DNA from: Johnsonella ignava ATCC 51276
Lineage (GTDB): Bacteria > Bacillota > Clostridia > Lachnospirales > Lachnospiraceae
Length of the DNA stretch: 39,012 nt
NCBI RefSeq assembly: GCF_000235445.1
Contig: NZ_JH378829.1
Span: 255,988 to 294,999 of the forward strand
Direction of reading: 5' to 3'
Both the position numbers and the translations under genes were made by a program. The notes under the pieces are model-generated. The model made no database searches. It saw nothing but the letters and a program-made list of their open reading frames with translations, and was not told the origin of the DNA. Of this stretch, positions 1-7,423 are shown piece by piece. Position 1 is the stretch's first letter; each line of letters begins with the position of its first letter.

Positions 1-431
1 AAAATGGTAAATTTAGATACAACTGCTCCATAATAGATTTATACGACCGAGTTGCAATAGCTTCTGTTAATGGCGACTATATAAACACACAATTAGCTAT
101 AGATACACTTACTCAGGCTTTAGAGAAGGAAAAATATCCTTCTGTTATTTTACATTCAGATCAAGGTGTACAGTATACTTCTTGTGAGTTTGTAAATTTC
201 TGCAAAGACAACAATGTAACTCAGAGTATGAGTAAAGCAGGCTGCCCTTACGACAATGCAGCTATGGAAAGATTCTATAATACTTTTAAAAGTAATTTTT
301 ATAATGTAGCCAGTTTCACTAGTGCAGAGGCAATGGATGAACTTACTACAAAATATATCAATTGGTACAACTACATCAGACCTCATTCGTATAACAATTA
401 TTTAACACCAATGGAGGCTCGCTACAGATAG
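1..431 (+). CDS. IS3-family transposase OrfB, C-terminal part (truncated by window edge)
   Basis: The frame is open from base 3 to a TAG at 429-431 and has no start in the window, so only about 142 C-terminal residues are seen. This is the rve (DDE) integrase core of IS3-type OrfB. The HSDQG motif carries the second catalytic Asp. NAAMERF carries the catalytic Glu, with 35 residues between them (D-D35-E spacing). The first Asp is probably that of SIIDLYDR near the start. The tail, with HSYNNYLTP and MEARYR, is typical of the family. The protein cuts and joins the element ends. It lies on the opposite strand to the neighbouring CRISPR locus. Confidence 0.93.
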   Translation, partial: NGKFRYNCSIIDLYDRVAIASVNGDYINTQLAIDTLTQALEKEKYPSVILHSDQGVQYTSCEFVNFCKDNNVTQSMSKAGCPYDNAAMERFYNTFKSNFYNVASFTSAEAMDELTTKYINWYNYIRPHSYNNYLTPMEARYR

Positions 432-474
432 ATATTTATCGAACAAGGTGTTACAAAAAAGCTTGACCAGTACA
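1..474 (+). mobile_element. IS3-family insertion sequence, right end
   Basis: This is the downstream end of the element that encodes the transposase above. The proposed right terminus is GCTTGACCAGTACA ending at 474. Read inward from the outside it begins TGTACTGGTC, and IS3/IS150-type ends commonly begin TGTACT. The opposite end lies outside the window, so the terminal inverted repeat and any target duplication cannot be checked. The element stops 37 bp from the last recognisable CRISPR repeat. Confidence 0.6.
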
Positions 475-511
475 CTTCTGATGATGTAACAGCAAAATCG
501 GAAGACATACT
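475..511 (-). other. 37-nt segment between IS end and terminal CRISPR repeat (possible orphan spacer)
   Basis: The stretch from the proposed IS terminus to the leader-distal repeat is 37 nt, within the 35-40 nt range of the array's spacers. It has a stop-free plus-strand frame, as the true spacers do. It may be a spacer whose outer repeat was destroyed or displaced by the IS, or simply flanking DNA. Confidence 0.4.
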
Positions 512-1343
512 GTTTCCGTCCCCTTTCGGAGTTTTTATTTTCTAAATTGCAGAACAATTTGACACTCCGCAAGGAAGCCTGAAGTTTCCGTCCCCTTTCG
601 GGGTTTTTATTTTCTAAATAATGCAAGAAAAATCAGCTTTGCTTACTTCAAAAATTGTTTCCGTCCCCTTTCGGGGTTTTTATTTTCTAATCTACATGGC
701 GATACGTGTACTACGCTTGCCGAATATTTGTTTCCGTCCCCTTTCGGGGTTTTTATTTTCTAATTCAAGCTTCAGTCTGTTGAAAAACTCAAGAACACAA
801 ACAGGTTTCCGTCCCCTATCGGGGTTTTTATTTTCTAATAAGAGGTAATAAAAATGGAGAAAATTAGTAAAGATTTAAGTTTCCGTCCCCTATCGGGGTT
901 TTTATTTTCTAATTGATGATACTAGATTTATTGAAACAAGCTTAATGTGTGTTTCCGTCCCCTATCGGGGTTTTTATTTTCTAATTATGAAAAAATACTT
1001 TGACAAAAGTTATTCTTTTGGTTTCCGTCCCCTATCGGGGTTTTTATTTTCTAATCCAGTCTGAAAAAGGCGAGTATTATCTCACAAGACAGTTTCCGTC
1101 CCCTATCGGGGTTTTTATTTTCTAATGGAAAAATTATCATGGATATCAAAGTAAAACAACCAAGTTTCCGTCCCCTATCGGGGTTTTTATTTTCTAATAT
1201 ACTTTACATCAAAGCACCTGACTTCGAAACCCAAGTTTCCGTCCCCTATCGGGGTTTTTATTTTCTAATTCGTAGAAAGCAAATTACTACAGGATGCCCA
1301 TAAACTCAGTTTCCGTCCCCTATCGGGGTTTTTATTTTCTAAT
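512..1343 (-). CRISPR. Type III-A CRISPR array, 12 repeats and 11 spacers
   Basis: Repeats of 35 bp start at 512, 584, 657, 730, 805, 879, 951, 1021, 1092, 1164, 1235 and 1309. The 11 spacers are 35-40 nt. On the plus strand each repeat begins GTTTCCGTCCCC and ends TTTTTATTTTCTAAT. The reverse complement ends ACGGAAAC, a plausible 8-nt type III crRNA 5' handle. It contains a CCCC-GATA-GGGG hairpin for Cas6. Transcription is therefore inferred leftward, continuing from the csm genes, with the leader at 1344-1511. The four leader-distal repeats (512-764) carry a GAAA loop instead of GATA. The first two end in CTAAA, and the one at 512 also has a G-to-A change in the stem. Terminal decay of this kind fits the leader being on the right. 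Confidence 0.97.
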
Positions 1344-1511
1344 CCTACCTCCTGCGGAGTCTCTGTATTAAAGGGCTTACATATATTTTACGGCGTAAAA
1401 CATATTTTTTAATAAAACTCCGGCTGTTTAGATATAAAATACAGCCCAAGCCCTTTATCCAAGCCGTGCGGAGCAAACATTTCATAAACCATGATTTCTT
1501 TACATAAACAA
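1344..1511 (-). promoter_or_regulatory. CRISPR leader between csm5 and the array
   Basis: This 168-bp AT-rich spacer separates the csm5 stop codon from the leader-proximal repeat and is the expected position of the leader. I see no convincing sigma-A promoter in it, so the array may be read through from the cas operon or driven by a weak promoter. An AGGAGGT motif lies immediately before the first repeat on the minus strand but no reading frame follows it. Most of the spacer is taken up by nested inverted repeats, listed separately. Confidence 0.7.
1369..1457 (-). ncRNA. Candidate branched RNA structure in the CRISPR leader
   Basis: Read on the minus strand, TAAAGGGCTT (1448-1457) can pair perfectly with AAGCCCTTTA (1369-1378), giving a 10-bp closing helix. 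Inside it are two further hairpins. One is GGCTGT/ACAGCC (1422-1427 with 1441-1446). The other is an 11-bp hairpin at 1381-1405 with arms ATATGTTTTAC and GTAAAATATAT, one G-U pair and a GCC loop. The three helices are mutually compatible and form a three-way-junction-like fold. I do not recognise it as a known RNA family. It could be a leader motif, a processing site or an attenuator. Confidence 0.4.
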
Positions 1512-2696
1512 TTATTGGGGTTCAAAAGAAATCAGGCAAGCTCCGAGCTGCATCATTTTACCACAATATTCAGTGCATTTCAACATTCTTGGTGAAGCCC
1601 CTTTCTTATAGTCTCCGGCATGTCCTCTATTTTCAAAAACTTTAGCCAGTATGTTTGAAACCCTTTTAATACCGTCTTTACCATGCAATGCCGCATATGT
1701 ATATGTTTTCGATGCGTAGCCCACACCTCCGCCTATAAAAATTACATTATCCAATGTTGTATCAAGTTGTACATTTTCTTTAAATTTACTTAAAAACTCT
1801 TTTTTATAATTCCTATAGTCTTCAGATATCGCCTTTTTTATATCTTCAACCGTATAAGAAAATTTATCCTTATTTATTTTAACCGGAAATACTATTTCAG
1901 CACCCGGTTTTATACATTCCCTAAGCATCGGCATAGCATTTTGTTTTCCATCAGTGCCTATATCTATTTTCTGACATACGGTCAGATTTTTAATATCAAG
2001 CGGTATACTGTCTGCTATAAGCAGACCTGACATCATATCATATATTTTATCATCTATCTTAGTTGAACTATCTACATTATTTTTTCTGTGAAAGATTTGT
2101 ACATCAATTTTTTTTTGAATTTTATTTCCGCTAATTCCTTTTGTTCCGCTATGTCCTGTTAATAACTCATCAACTCCATTTTTTAATTCAGCTGACAATT
2201 TTTCGTTTTTTAACAATTCCATATCCGCAAGTATAGTCCTGATTGCCCCCTTTAAACTGCTTCCGGGAATATACGGTTTTCTATACATATCTTTTACAAA
2301 AAGCTCAATTCCTCTTTTTATCAGCTCCTCTCTATCCGGTATATCTGATATATTTAATTTATATAAAATCCATTCATTATAATTTTTATCTGAAATATTA
2401 TTTTCTCTAAACAGATCAGCCAGTTTTTTTCCTTTGCTCATAATATAGTTTTCATATTCCTTAATCAGCCTTTTTTTAATAAAAAAACGTAGCATTTTAT
2501 TAATATCAAATATTACAATCTCACCTGTCTCAGAGTTATATATATATTCATTCTTTTCAAGCCTTTTCCCGCCCCCTATATAAACCGGAGTTAAGGTTTT
2601 TAAACGCACATTATAAACCTGCAGATTTTTCATATCAGTCTCCATTTCGCCTCCTCCACCCGGCTGCATAAATAGTGATGATGAAGTATGTTTCAT
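1512..2696 (-). CDS. csm5: Csm5, type III-A CRISPR RAMP protein
   Basis: This RAMP-fold subunit caps the crRNA 3' end of the Csm interference complex and is known to assist crRNA maturation. The family signatures are the N-terminal RLKTLTPVYIGGG segment, the YIPGSSLKGAIRT motif near residues 135-148, a glycine-rich FIGGGVGY, and a C-terminal GHAGDYKKGASPRMLKC. The length of 394 aa is usual. Two starts are plausible. The ATG at 2696 has GGAGG 7 nt upstream, inside the end of csm4. The ATG at 2645 has GGAGGAGG and gives a more family-like N-terminus (METDMKNLQVYN), so the first 17 residues may be an extension. It is the last cas gene before the leader. Confidence 0.93.
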   Translation of the reverse strand: MKHTSSSLFMQPGGGGEMETDMKNLQVYNVRLKTLTPVYIGGGKRLEKNEYIYNSETGEIVIFDINKMLRFFIKKRLIKEYENYIMSKGKKLADLFRENNISDKNYNEWILYKLNISDIPDREELIKRGIELFVKDMYRKPYIPGSSLKGAIRTILADMELLKNEKLSAELKNGVDELLTGHSGTKGISGNKIQKKIDVQIFHRKNNVDSSTKIDDKIYDMMSGLLIADSIPLDIKNLTVCQKIDIGTDGKQNAMPMLRECIKPGAEIVFPVKINKDKFSYTVEDIKKAISEDYRNYKKEFLSKFKENVQLDTTLDNVIFIGGGVGYASKTYTYAALHGKDGIKRVSNILAKVFENRGHAGDYKKGASPRMLKCTEYCGKMMQLGACLISFEPQ

Positions 2697-2698
2697 AC

Positions 2699-3766
2699 TT
2701 AAACCTCCATAAACATAGGTTTTGCATAACGATATACCTCATGAGGTACAGTTTCCGGAGAAACATCATATATATCTCCGGCAAACCTGTTTTTAAATAC
2801 AGAGCCCGCTTCAAACAGATACAATTCTTTTTTCTTTTTTGCAGTGCCTGCACAGCTGTCGGAACTTATAAAACCTCCACGCCTTTTAATTAAAAACACG
2901 GCATCCTCAAGAGCCATGTCCAGTTCCTCGTCTTTAGGCAGACATAATGAAAGACTCATATACATTTTATCTTTGTTTTTTGTACCTGTATATAAATTTT
3001 CTGTGGTTTTATCCGCTGTTCTACTCTCATACTTCACTGTATCTGTTACATCAGAATTATTATTTATATTTTTATACATCGTATTATTTTCTTCAGTATT
3101 TTCATTTTCAGTAAGTCTTTTATTTAAGCTTTCAGGTACATTTGATATATGAGCTGTAAATTTTCCTAAACCCACCGAAACCTTGCCGCCTATACCGGTA
3201 TATGAAAGCTGAACAAATAAATCACTTATAAGAGTATATTCCTGCTCGGAATCATAACCTATACATACATAAAGTCCGCTGCCTTTATTAAATGCAAATA
3301 CTTTTATCGCATATGGCGAGCTGTCAGTATAATCCCTTGCTATAGATGCTTTTTGCCTTATATGGAAATCCCCTATATTTTTAAAATCATCTGCCGCTTT
3401 TTCTATATCAAGTTTTTCATTTAAATAATCATCAAATTGTGAAACAGGTATATAAGCAAGTTTTTTTAAAATTTTATTATTTGCCGTACTATCCTTCTGA
3501 ATAGGCAAGTCATATAATATTTTTTTCTTAGGTTTCGGTACATAAAATTTCTCACCTATATAGGGCATGGCATCCGAAATTAGAATTCTATTTTCTTTTA
3601 CGGCACAAATAAGCTTTTTAAATACATTTTCCTTTTGAGACAATGCCTCATGACACAGGGCTGAAAAAAGACTGTCAGCATATATAATTTTATCTCCGCT
3701 GTCAAGTGCCTTCTCACCGAAATGAACCTCAGTCTGAAATTCAAGCTTTATAATCTTATATTTCAT
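2699..3766 (-). CDS. csm4: Csm4, type III-A CRISPR RAMP protein
   Basis: In the Csm complex this subunit binds the 5' handle of the crRNA next to Cas10. The protein begins MKYKIIKLEFQTEVHFGE, with the early ADSLFSALCHEA segment typical of Csm4, and has the glycine-rich GIGGKVSVGLGKFT near residue 200. A polar, low-complexity stretch at about residues 218-268, rich in Asn, Thr, Glu and Lys, separates this from the C-terminal part and is probably a flexible insertion. It ends HEVYRYAKPMFMEV, like other Csm4 proteins. The start overlaps the end of csm3 by 11 nt and the stop lies 2 nt before csm5, indicating translational coupling. Confidence 0.93.
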   Translation of the reverse strand: MKYKIIKLEFQTEVHFGEKALDSGDKIIYADSLFSALCHEALSQKENVFKKLICAVKENRILISDAMPYIGEKFYVPKPKKKILYDLPIQKDSTANNKILKKLAYIPVSQFDDYLNEKLDIEKAADDFKNIGDFHIRQKASIARDYTDSSPYAIKVFAFNKGSGLYVCIGYDSEQEYTLISDLFVQLSYTGIGGKVSVGLGKFTAHISNVPESLNKRLTENENTEENNTMYKNINNNSDVTDTVKYESRTADKTTENLYTGTKNKDKMYMSLSLCLPKDEELDMALEDAVFLIKRRGGFISSDSCAGTAKKKKELYLFEAGSVFKNRFAGDIYDVSPETVPHEVYRYAKPMFMEV

Positions 3767-4472
3767 TAATGCCCCTTTTTATATTATATTCCTTTATTAT
3801 ATCTTTCATCCTTAATTCTATAGCTTCATCCAGTTCACCCGTTACAGTATCAAATTCCAGATCCCTGATTCTAACACGTCCGTAGCCACGTGAGCCATGA
3901 CCTCCAAGATAATCATACTCAAGCAGCTTAAAGCCATCTAAAAGAGTTATAAAATCTTCCTCTATCTCAGACTTCTCAATCACGTTATAGATAATTCTCA
4001 ACCCGAACAAACTTCCACGGACAACCCGTTCTATCTGCCTGAGTTCAGCTTTTCCTGTAAGCCTGTCTATAGTATTTTCAAACTTCACCTCCCTTATATC
4101 AATATCCTTCTCATTTAACTCTTCAGCATTTTTCATAAACATATCCGAAAATATAAGCCTTGATTTATATTTGTTCTTTGGAGTTTGTGAATTGTTATCT
4201 TTTGAAGCACTTGTACCGAATAGACGCAATATCCTTGTGCAGTCCTCATCATGTTTCTTTACAATCCCTGTACTTTCTTTCGGATTGTACTTTTGAGCCA
4301 GAAGGCTGCGAAGTTTTCCTTTAAGGCTGCTGCCAGGTATCATAGGCTTTCTTTCAAAAGCATCCTCTACAACCGGAGACTCCACTCCTATTGCTGCAAA
4401 CTGTGCAGCACCTCCTATGTGCATTCCGGTACATACTTCTATAATTCCGCTTATTTCAATTTTTGTATACAT
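3756..4472 (-). CDS. csm3: Csm3, type III-A backbone RAMP and target-RNA nuclease subunit
   Basis: Csm3 forms the helical backbone of the effector complex and normally cleaves target RNA every 6 nt through one Asp. The sequence aligns end to end with known Csm3 by memory. It shows MYTKIEISGIIEV, TGMHIGG, IPGSSLKGKLRSLL, FENTIDRLTGKAELRQIERVVRG and the glycine-rich LGGHGSRGYGRVRI. Where characterised proteins read GAIDSPVV (Asp32 in Staphylococcus epidermidis, Asp33 in Streptococcus thermophilus), this one reads GVESPVV. Glu31 therefore stands in the Asp position, in a loop one residue shorter. Length (238 aa) is slightly above the usual 215-220. The ribosome binding site is GAGGAG, and the gap to csm2 is 12 nt. 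Confidence 0.95.
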   Translation of the reverse strand: MYTKIEISGIIEVCTGMHIGGAAQFAAIGVESPVVEDAFERKPMIPGSSLKGKLRSLLAQKYNPKESTGIVKKHDEDCTRILRLFGTSASKDNNSQTPKNKYKSRLIFSDMFMKNAEELNEKDIDIREVKFENTIDRLTGKAELRQIERVVRGSLFGLRIIYNVIEKSEIEEDFITLLDGFKLLEYDYLGGHGSRGYGRVRIRDLEFDTVTGELDEAIELRMKDIIKEYNIKRGINEI

Positions 4473-4484
4473 TTATATTCTCCT

Positions 4485-4913
4485 CTACCCTTTATCAGGT
4501 GCATAAAATTTTTTATATGCCACTAAAGCTTCCATATAATGGCAGAAACTTATAAATTTTTTCTTGTCAGAACCTATACTGTCGATTTTATTAATTATAT
4601 CTGCCTTTTTAATTAATTTTTTTACTTCCGGTTCTCTGCCCGCTTCATATATAAAATGCATCTTCATATATTGTATCTTTGCACATAATTTATCTTCAAG
4701 GCTTTTACCCTCATTTCTCAAGGCTTCGTTATAAATATCCGAAATCATTCCTAAAAGTTTTCTCAGCTTTGAAGTCGAAAGCTTCATAACATAATTTCCG
4801 TTTTTATCAGTTTTATAATTTCCATTTATATCCTTTTCCAAAAGGCTTTTTATAACCTTATAAGCTTCATCCACATAATTAAGTTCCGTTAATTCAGTCT
4901 TTTTTTCAACCAT
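4485..4913 (-). CDS. csm2: Csm2, small subunit of the type III-A complex
   Basis: Csm2 is the small alpha-helical subunit that lines the crRNA-target duplex in the Csm complex. The 142-residue length fits. The family features are the central LSTSKLRKLLGMISDIYNEAL segment, the IQYMKMHFIYEAGREPEVKKLI helix, and a C-terminal FCHYMEALVAYKKFY. The N-terminal third has a short internal repeat, INGNYKTDKNGNYVMK. The start lies 2 nt after the cas10 stop. Its GGAG ribosome binding site sits inside the last codons of cas10, so translation is probably coupled. Confidence 0.93.
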   Translation of the reverse strand: MVEKKTELTELNYVDEAYKVIKSLLEKDINGNYKTDKNGNYVMKLSTSKLRKLLGMISDIYNEALRNEGKSLEDKLCAKIQYMKMHFIYEAGREPEVKKLIKKADIINKIDSIGSDKKKFISFCHYMEALVAYKKFYAPDKG

Positions 4914-4915
4914 TG

Positions 4916-5968
4916 TTAAGCTCCATTCTGTCTTATTAAATAAGCATATATATACACTGCCGTTATCATTTGCTTTCTATCCTTATTATCAAGTCTCCAT
5001 TTATATATTTTTTCTGCAAACTGACCGTACTTTTGTCTGGAGGTTTCATCAGAGTTCATATCAAGCTCCGACTCAATACGCCCAAGCAGATATGCAAGTC
5101 TTGCAATATTTATCCTGCCCTCCTTATCTTCTCTGAAAAGTTCAAGAAGCCTATATAAAAAACTTGCCCCCTTTTCTTCACTGCCTGAAAAAAAATCAAC
5201 TAAGGTTTTAAATTTTTCTCCCAATACTTCCGATATAAGCTCATCCCATTTATAGGTATGATTTTCTTCAAATTCGCCGCAGCCGTTATTTTGAGTTTTT
5301 GCAGTATTTGAAGTTTTAAAAAGTGTTATTGAATTTTTTCCTTCATTTGCTTTAGACTGTTCTTCAAGTTTTCCGGTTTCATATGCCATATATGAGACCG
5401 GGTATTTTACATCATATATTCCATAGCCTGCTGAAAATGTCAATGCCCCCAGTGTAAATTTTTTAAATGTATTATACAGGTCTATTGAAAATTCAAGTAT
5501 ATCCTTCCATGCACCTACTATAAAAAGATCATCACCTCCTGAATATATAACCGATGCATTCCTTTGAGGTACTGCTTCATTACCTTCCAGACTAAATTCA
5601 GGTTTTTCCAGTATATGATTAATATAAAATTTAAAAAATATTGATAAATTTCTTGACAGTGCAGTGCTTCTGGATAATGAATTATATTTTTCTTCAAATC
5701 CGCTGCTTATAGCACTTCTAAGACTGTCAACATCCGCTCTTAAAACTGCAAGCCTTTTGATCCCTTTGCCGGCAGCTGCAAGTTCTTCAAGAGTATTATA
5801 TTTAGTATAATCCCCTATCCATAATTTGCTACATACTAAATGCTCAGTAAAAAAATCATTTTTTATATAGGATCTTATATATCCTCCATCCTGAGCCATA
5901 ATATTTTCTTGCTCACCATCTTCCGATATATCATCTATAATCAAATATTTATCATGTGGCAGCGGCAT
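4916..5968 (-). CDS. csm1: Cas10/Csm1, C-terminal half (second Palm, GGDD cyclase)
   Basis: This is the C-terminal portion of Cas10, the large subunit that makes cyclic oligoadenylates when target RNA binds. The SGGDDLF motif at residues 143-149 is the Palm-2 cyclase site and looks intact. The helical D4 domain follows, ending YIYAYLIRQNGA. The MPLPHDKYLIIDD start matches the interior of ordinary full-length Csm1 rather than a natural N-terminus. No Shine-Dalgarno lies before this ATG (the upstream sequence is A-rich). It lies in the -1 frame relative to the N-terminal half. The product is probably made as part of an 829-aa Cas10 by frameshifting or slippage. A mutation or assembly error is the alternative. 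Confidence 0.93.
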   Translation of the reverse strand: MPLPHDKYLIIDDISEDGEQENIMAQDGGYIRSYIKNDFFTEHLVCSKLWIGDYTKYNTLEELAAAGKGIKRLAVLRADVDSLRSAISSGFEEKYNSLSRSTALSRNLSIFFKFYINHILEKPEFSLEGNEAVPQRNASVIYSGGDDLFIVGAWKDILEFSIDLYNTFKKFTLGALTFSAGYGIYDVKYPVSYMAYETGKLEEQSKANEGKNSITLFKTSNTAKTQNNGCGEFEENHTYKWDELISEVLGEKFKTLVDFFSGSEEKGASFLYRLLELFREDKEGRINIARLAYLLGRIESELDMNSDETSRQKYGQFAEKIYKWRLDNKDRKQMITAVYIYAYLIRQNGA

Positions 5969-5982
5969 ATGACTGTCATATT

Positions 5983-5998
5983 TTATTTTTTTAAATTA
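5983..5998 (-). other. Slippery A7 frameshift site inside cas10
   Basis: On the minus strand the N-terminal half ends TTA AAA AAA TAA. The seven As at 5986-5992 form A AAA AAA in the correct phase for a -1 shift, and the zero-frame stop (5983-5985) follows at once. The -1 frame is closed upstream by TAA at 5996-5998. The two frames are therefore both open only over about ten bases that contain this run. After a -1 shift, translation continues I-K-Y-D-S-H into the C-terminal half. One extra A in the run would also join the two halves. Confidence 0.8.
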
Positions 5999-7404
5999 TC
6001 ACAGTTTACATCTTTATCTATATTTTTTGACATTACTCTTAAAAGCTTTTTTTCGTTTTTAATTATATCTCTTGATATAGTTATCATTGAATGACATATA
6101 CTGCATATATTTCTGCCCTTATCATCCTGTATAAGTTTATCTGAACGGCGACAAATCGCACATTCTCTCTCAAAATCACCGGTATTGCTGTTTAATATTC
6201 TTATATCTTCTGCACTGTACCTATTTATCTTTTTTTGCGAAAGTTTTTCATTTACCGCTCTGTAAAGTTTTCCGCAGCCATAATAATCAGATTCTTCTTT
6301 ATCATCTAAAATATAATTTTTATATGATAAATCCCTGCAGCAACATGGAGTATATGCCATAGCTATATATAAAGCGTTTTTAAAATTTCTTAAAAACCAC
6401 TCATTCGTCTTTTTTTCAAATTTTTCTATTATATCCCGTGCCTCTTCGGTATTTTGTATAAGTATATATGCATGTCCTCCACCTGAATACAAAAGATTAG
6501 CTCTTGACAGTTCAAGCTCCTCAAGCAGGTCATCAGCTATATCTTCAAGTAGTATATCAAGATAAAATGACCTTGATCTTAAGTTTTTTAATGCATTTTC
6601 GCTTTGTATATCATATATAAAATTTTGTATTCCCGATATATCCATGCTGAATAAAAGCATTATTTCTTTTTTATAAAAATCCTTTGCGGCACTTCCCCAT
6701 ACATGAGACTTATAATCTGTAATATTATTATCCCTGAAATAAAGATACATACATGAAGCCACGGCGGCAGTTATCTTAACATGGTCATATAATGATATAT
6801 CTGCTATTTCGTCTAAAGCTGTAGATGAAGGAATAAATGACAGGTAAGCCTCCAGTATTGACAGAAGTGAATTCATATAGTATTCATTATATTCTATATC
6901 TTTTATTTTTAGTAAATTTTCTATATCCACTTTTATAGTGCAATAAATTCCATCGTCCGATTCTGTCATCACATTGTTTTCGCATGGAAAATTAATCTCA
7001 TCTTTCAGAGCTTTAAATGTACTTTTTTTATAAACCGCCTTTTTATTATTTTTATTTAATATATTAAAAATACTGCTTAAATTAATATTTATATCAAAGC
7101 CTTTATCATCACCTTCATTTTTACGGCGATCCGCATCAGAAGCTATATTATCCGCCATATAGGTGATATAGGCAAGTGAATTATTACCATTTTTCAGTTT
7201 TGCCCCTGATAAATATTTGGCATGGTGATATCTAACCTGTTCAAGTATATCACTGCGCAGTTCTTCATCTGATATTTTAATATTCTCCTTTAAAAAATAA
7301 TATCCGCTCTCACTATGATTTCTTTTGTCGGATTCACGGTATAACACCTTGCCGATATCATGAAGCAGTGCACCTGTAATTACCGCTGCAAGCTTTTTAT
7401 CCAT
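5983..7404 (-). CDS. csm1: Cas10/Csm1, N-terminal half (HD nuclease, first Palm, zinc finger)
   Basis: The protein opens with an HD domain, LLHDIGK at residues 13-19 (His15, Asp16), the ssDNase active site of Cas10. RYHHAKYL and the ADNIASDADRRK stretch belong to the same domain. The first Palm domain follows (LLFSMDISGIQNFIYDI, then NLLYSGGGHAYIL). A zinc-finger pair, CAIC and CSIC, uses Cys415, Cys418, Cys434 and Cys437. The frame stops after DNLKK at 473 residues, directly after an A7 run, so the cyclase Palm is missing from this product. Csm1 is normally 750-850 aa. The start has a strong AGGAGG, and the gap to cas6 is 19 nt. Confidence 0.94.
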   Translation of the reverse strand: MDKKLAAVITGALLHDIGKVLYRESDKRNHSESGYYFLKENIKISDEELRSDILEQVRYHHAKYLSGAKLKNGNNSLAYITYMADNIASDADRRKNEGDDKGFDININLSSIFNILNKNNKKAVYKKSTFKALKDEINFPCENNVMTESDDGIYCTIKVDIENLLKIKDIEYNEYYMNSLLSILEAYLSFIPSSTALDEIADISLYDHVKITAAVASCMYLYFRDNNITDYKSHVWGSAAKDFYKKEIMLLFSMDISGIQNFIYDIQSENALKNLRSRSFYLDILLEDIADDLLEELELSRANLLYSGGGHAYILIQNTEEARDIIEKFEKKTNEWFLRNFKNALYIAMAYTPCCCRDLSYKNYILDDKEESDYYGCGKLYRAVNEKLSQKKINRYSAEDIRILNSNTGDFERECAICRRSDKLIQDDKGRNICSICHSMITISRDIIKNEKKLLRVMSKNIDKDVNCDNLKK

Positions 7405-7423
7405 CCTTCCTCCTAAATATGAA

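Noticed and set aside
621..848. 75-codon plus-strand frame through the CRISPR array
   Set aside because: Its sequence is the translated repeat (VPFRGFYFL repeated) interrupted by spacers, with no ribosome binding site.
512..1343. Array transcribed rightwards on the plus strand
   Set aside because: Plus-strand repeats would end in TTTTCTAAT, not a type III handle. The degenerate repeats are at the left and the cas genes and leader at the right, all favouring leftward transcription.
1344..1360. AGGAGGT next to the first repeat as a ribosome binding site for a leader peptide
   Set aside because: No start codon with an open frame follows; the sequence runs straight into the repeat and meets stops.
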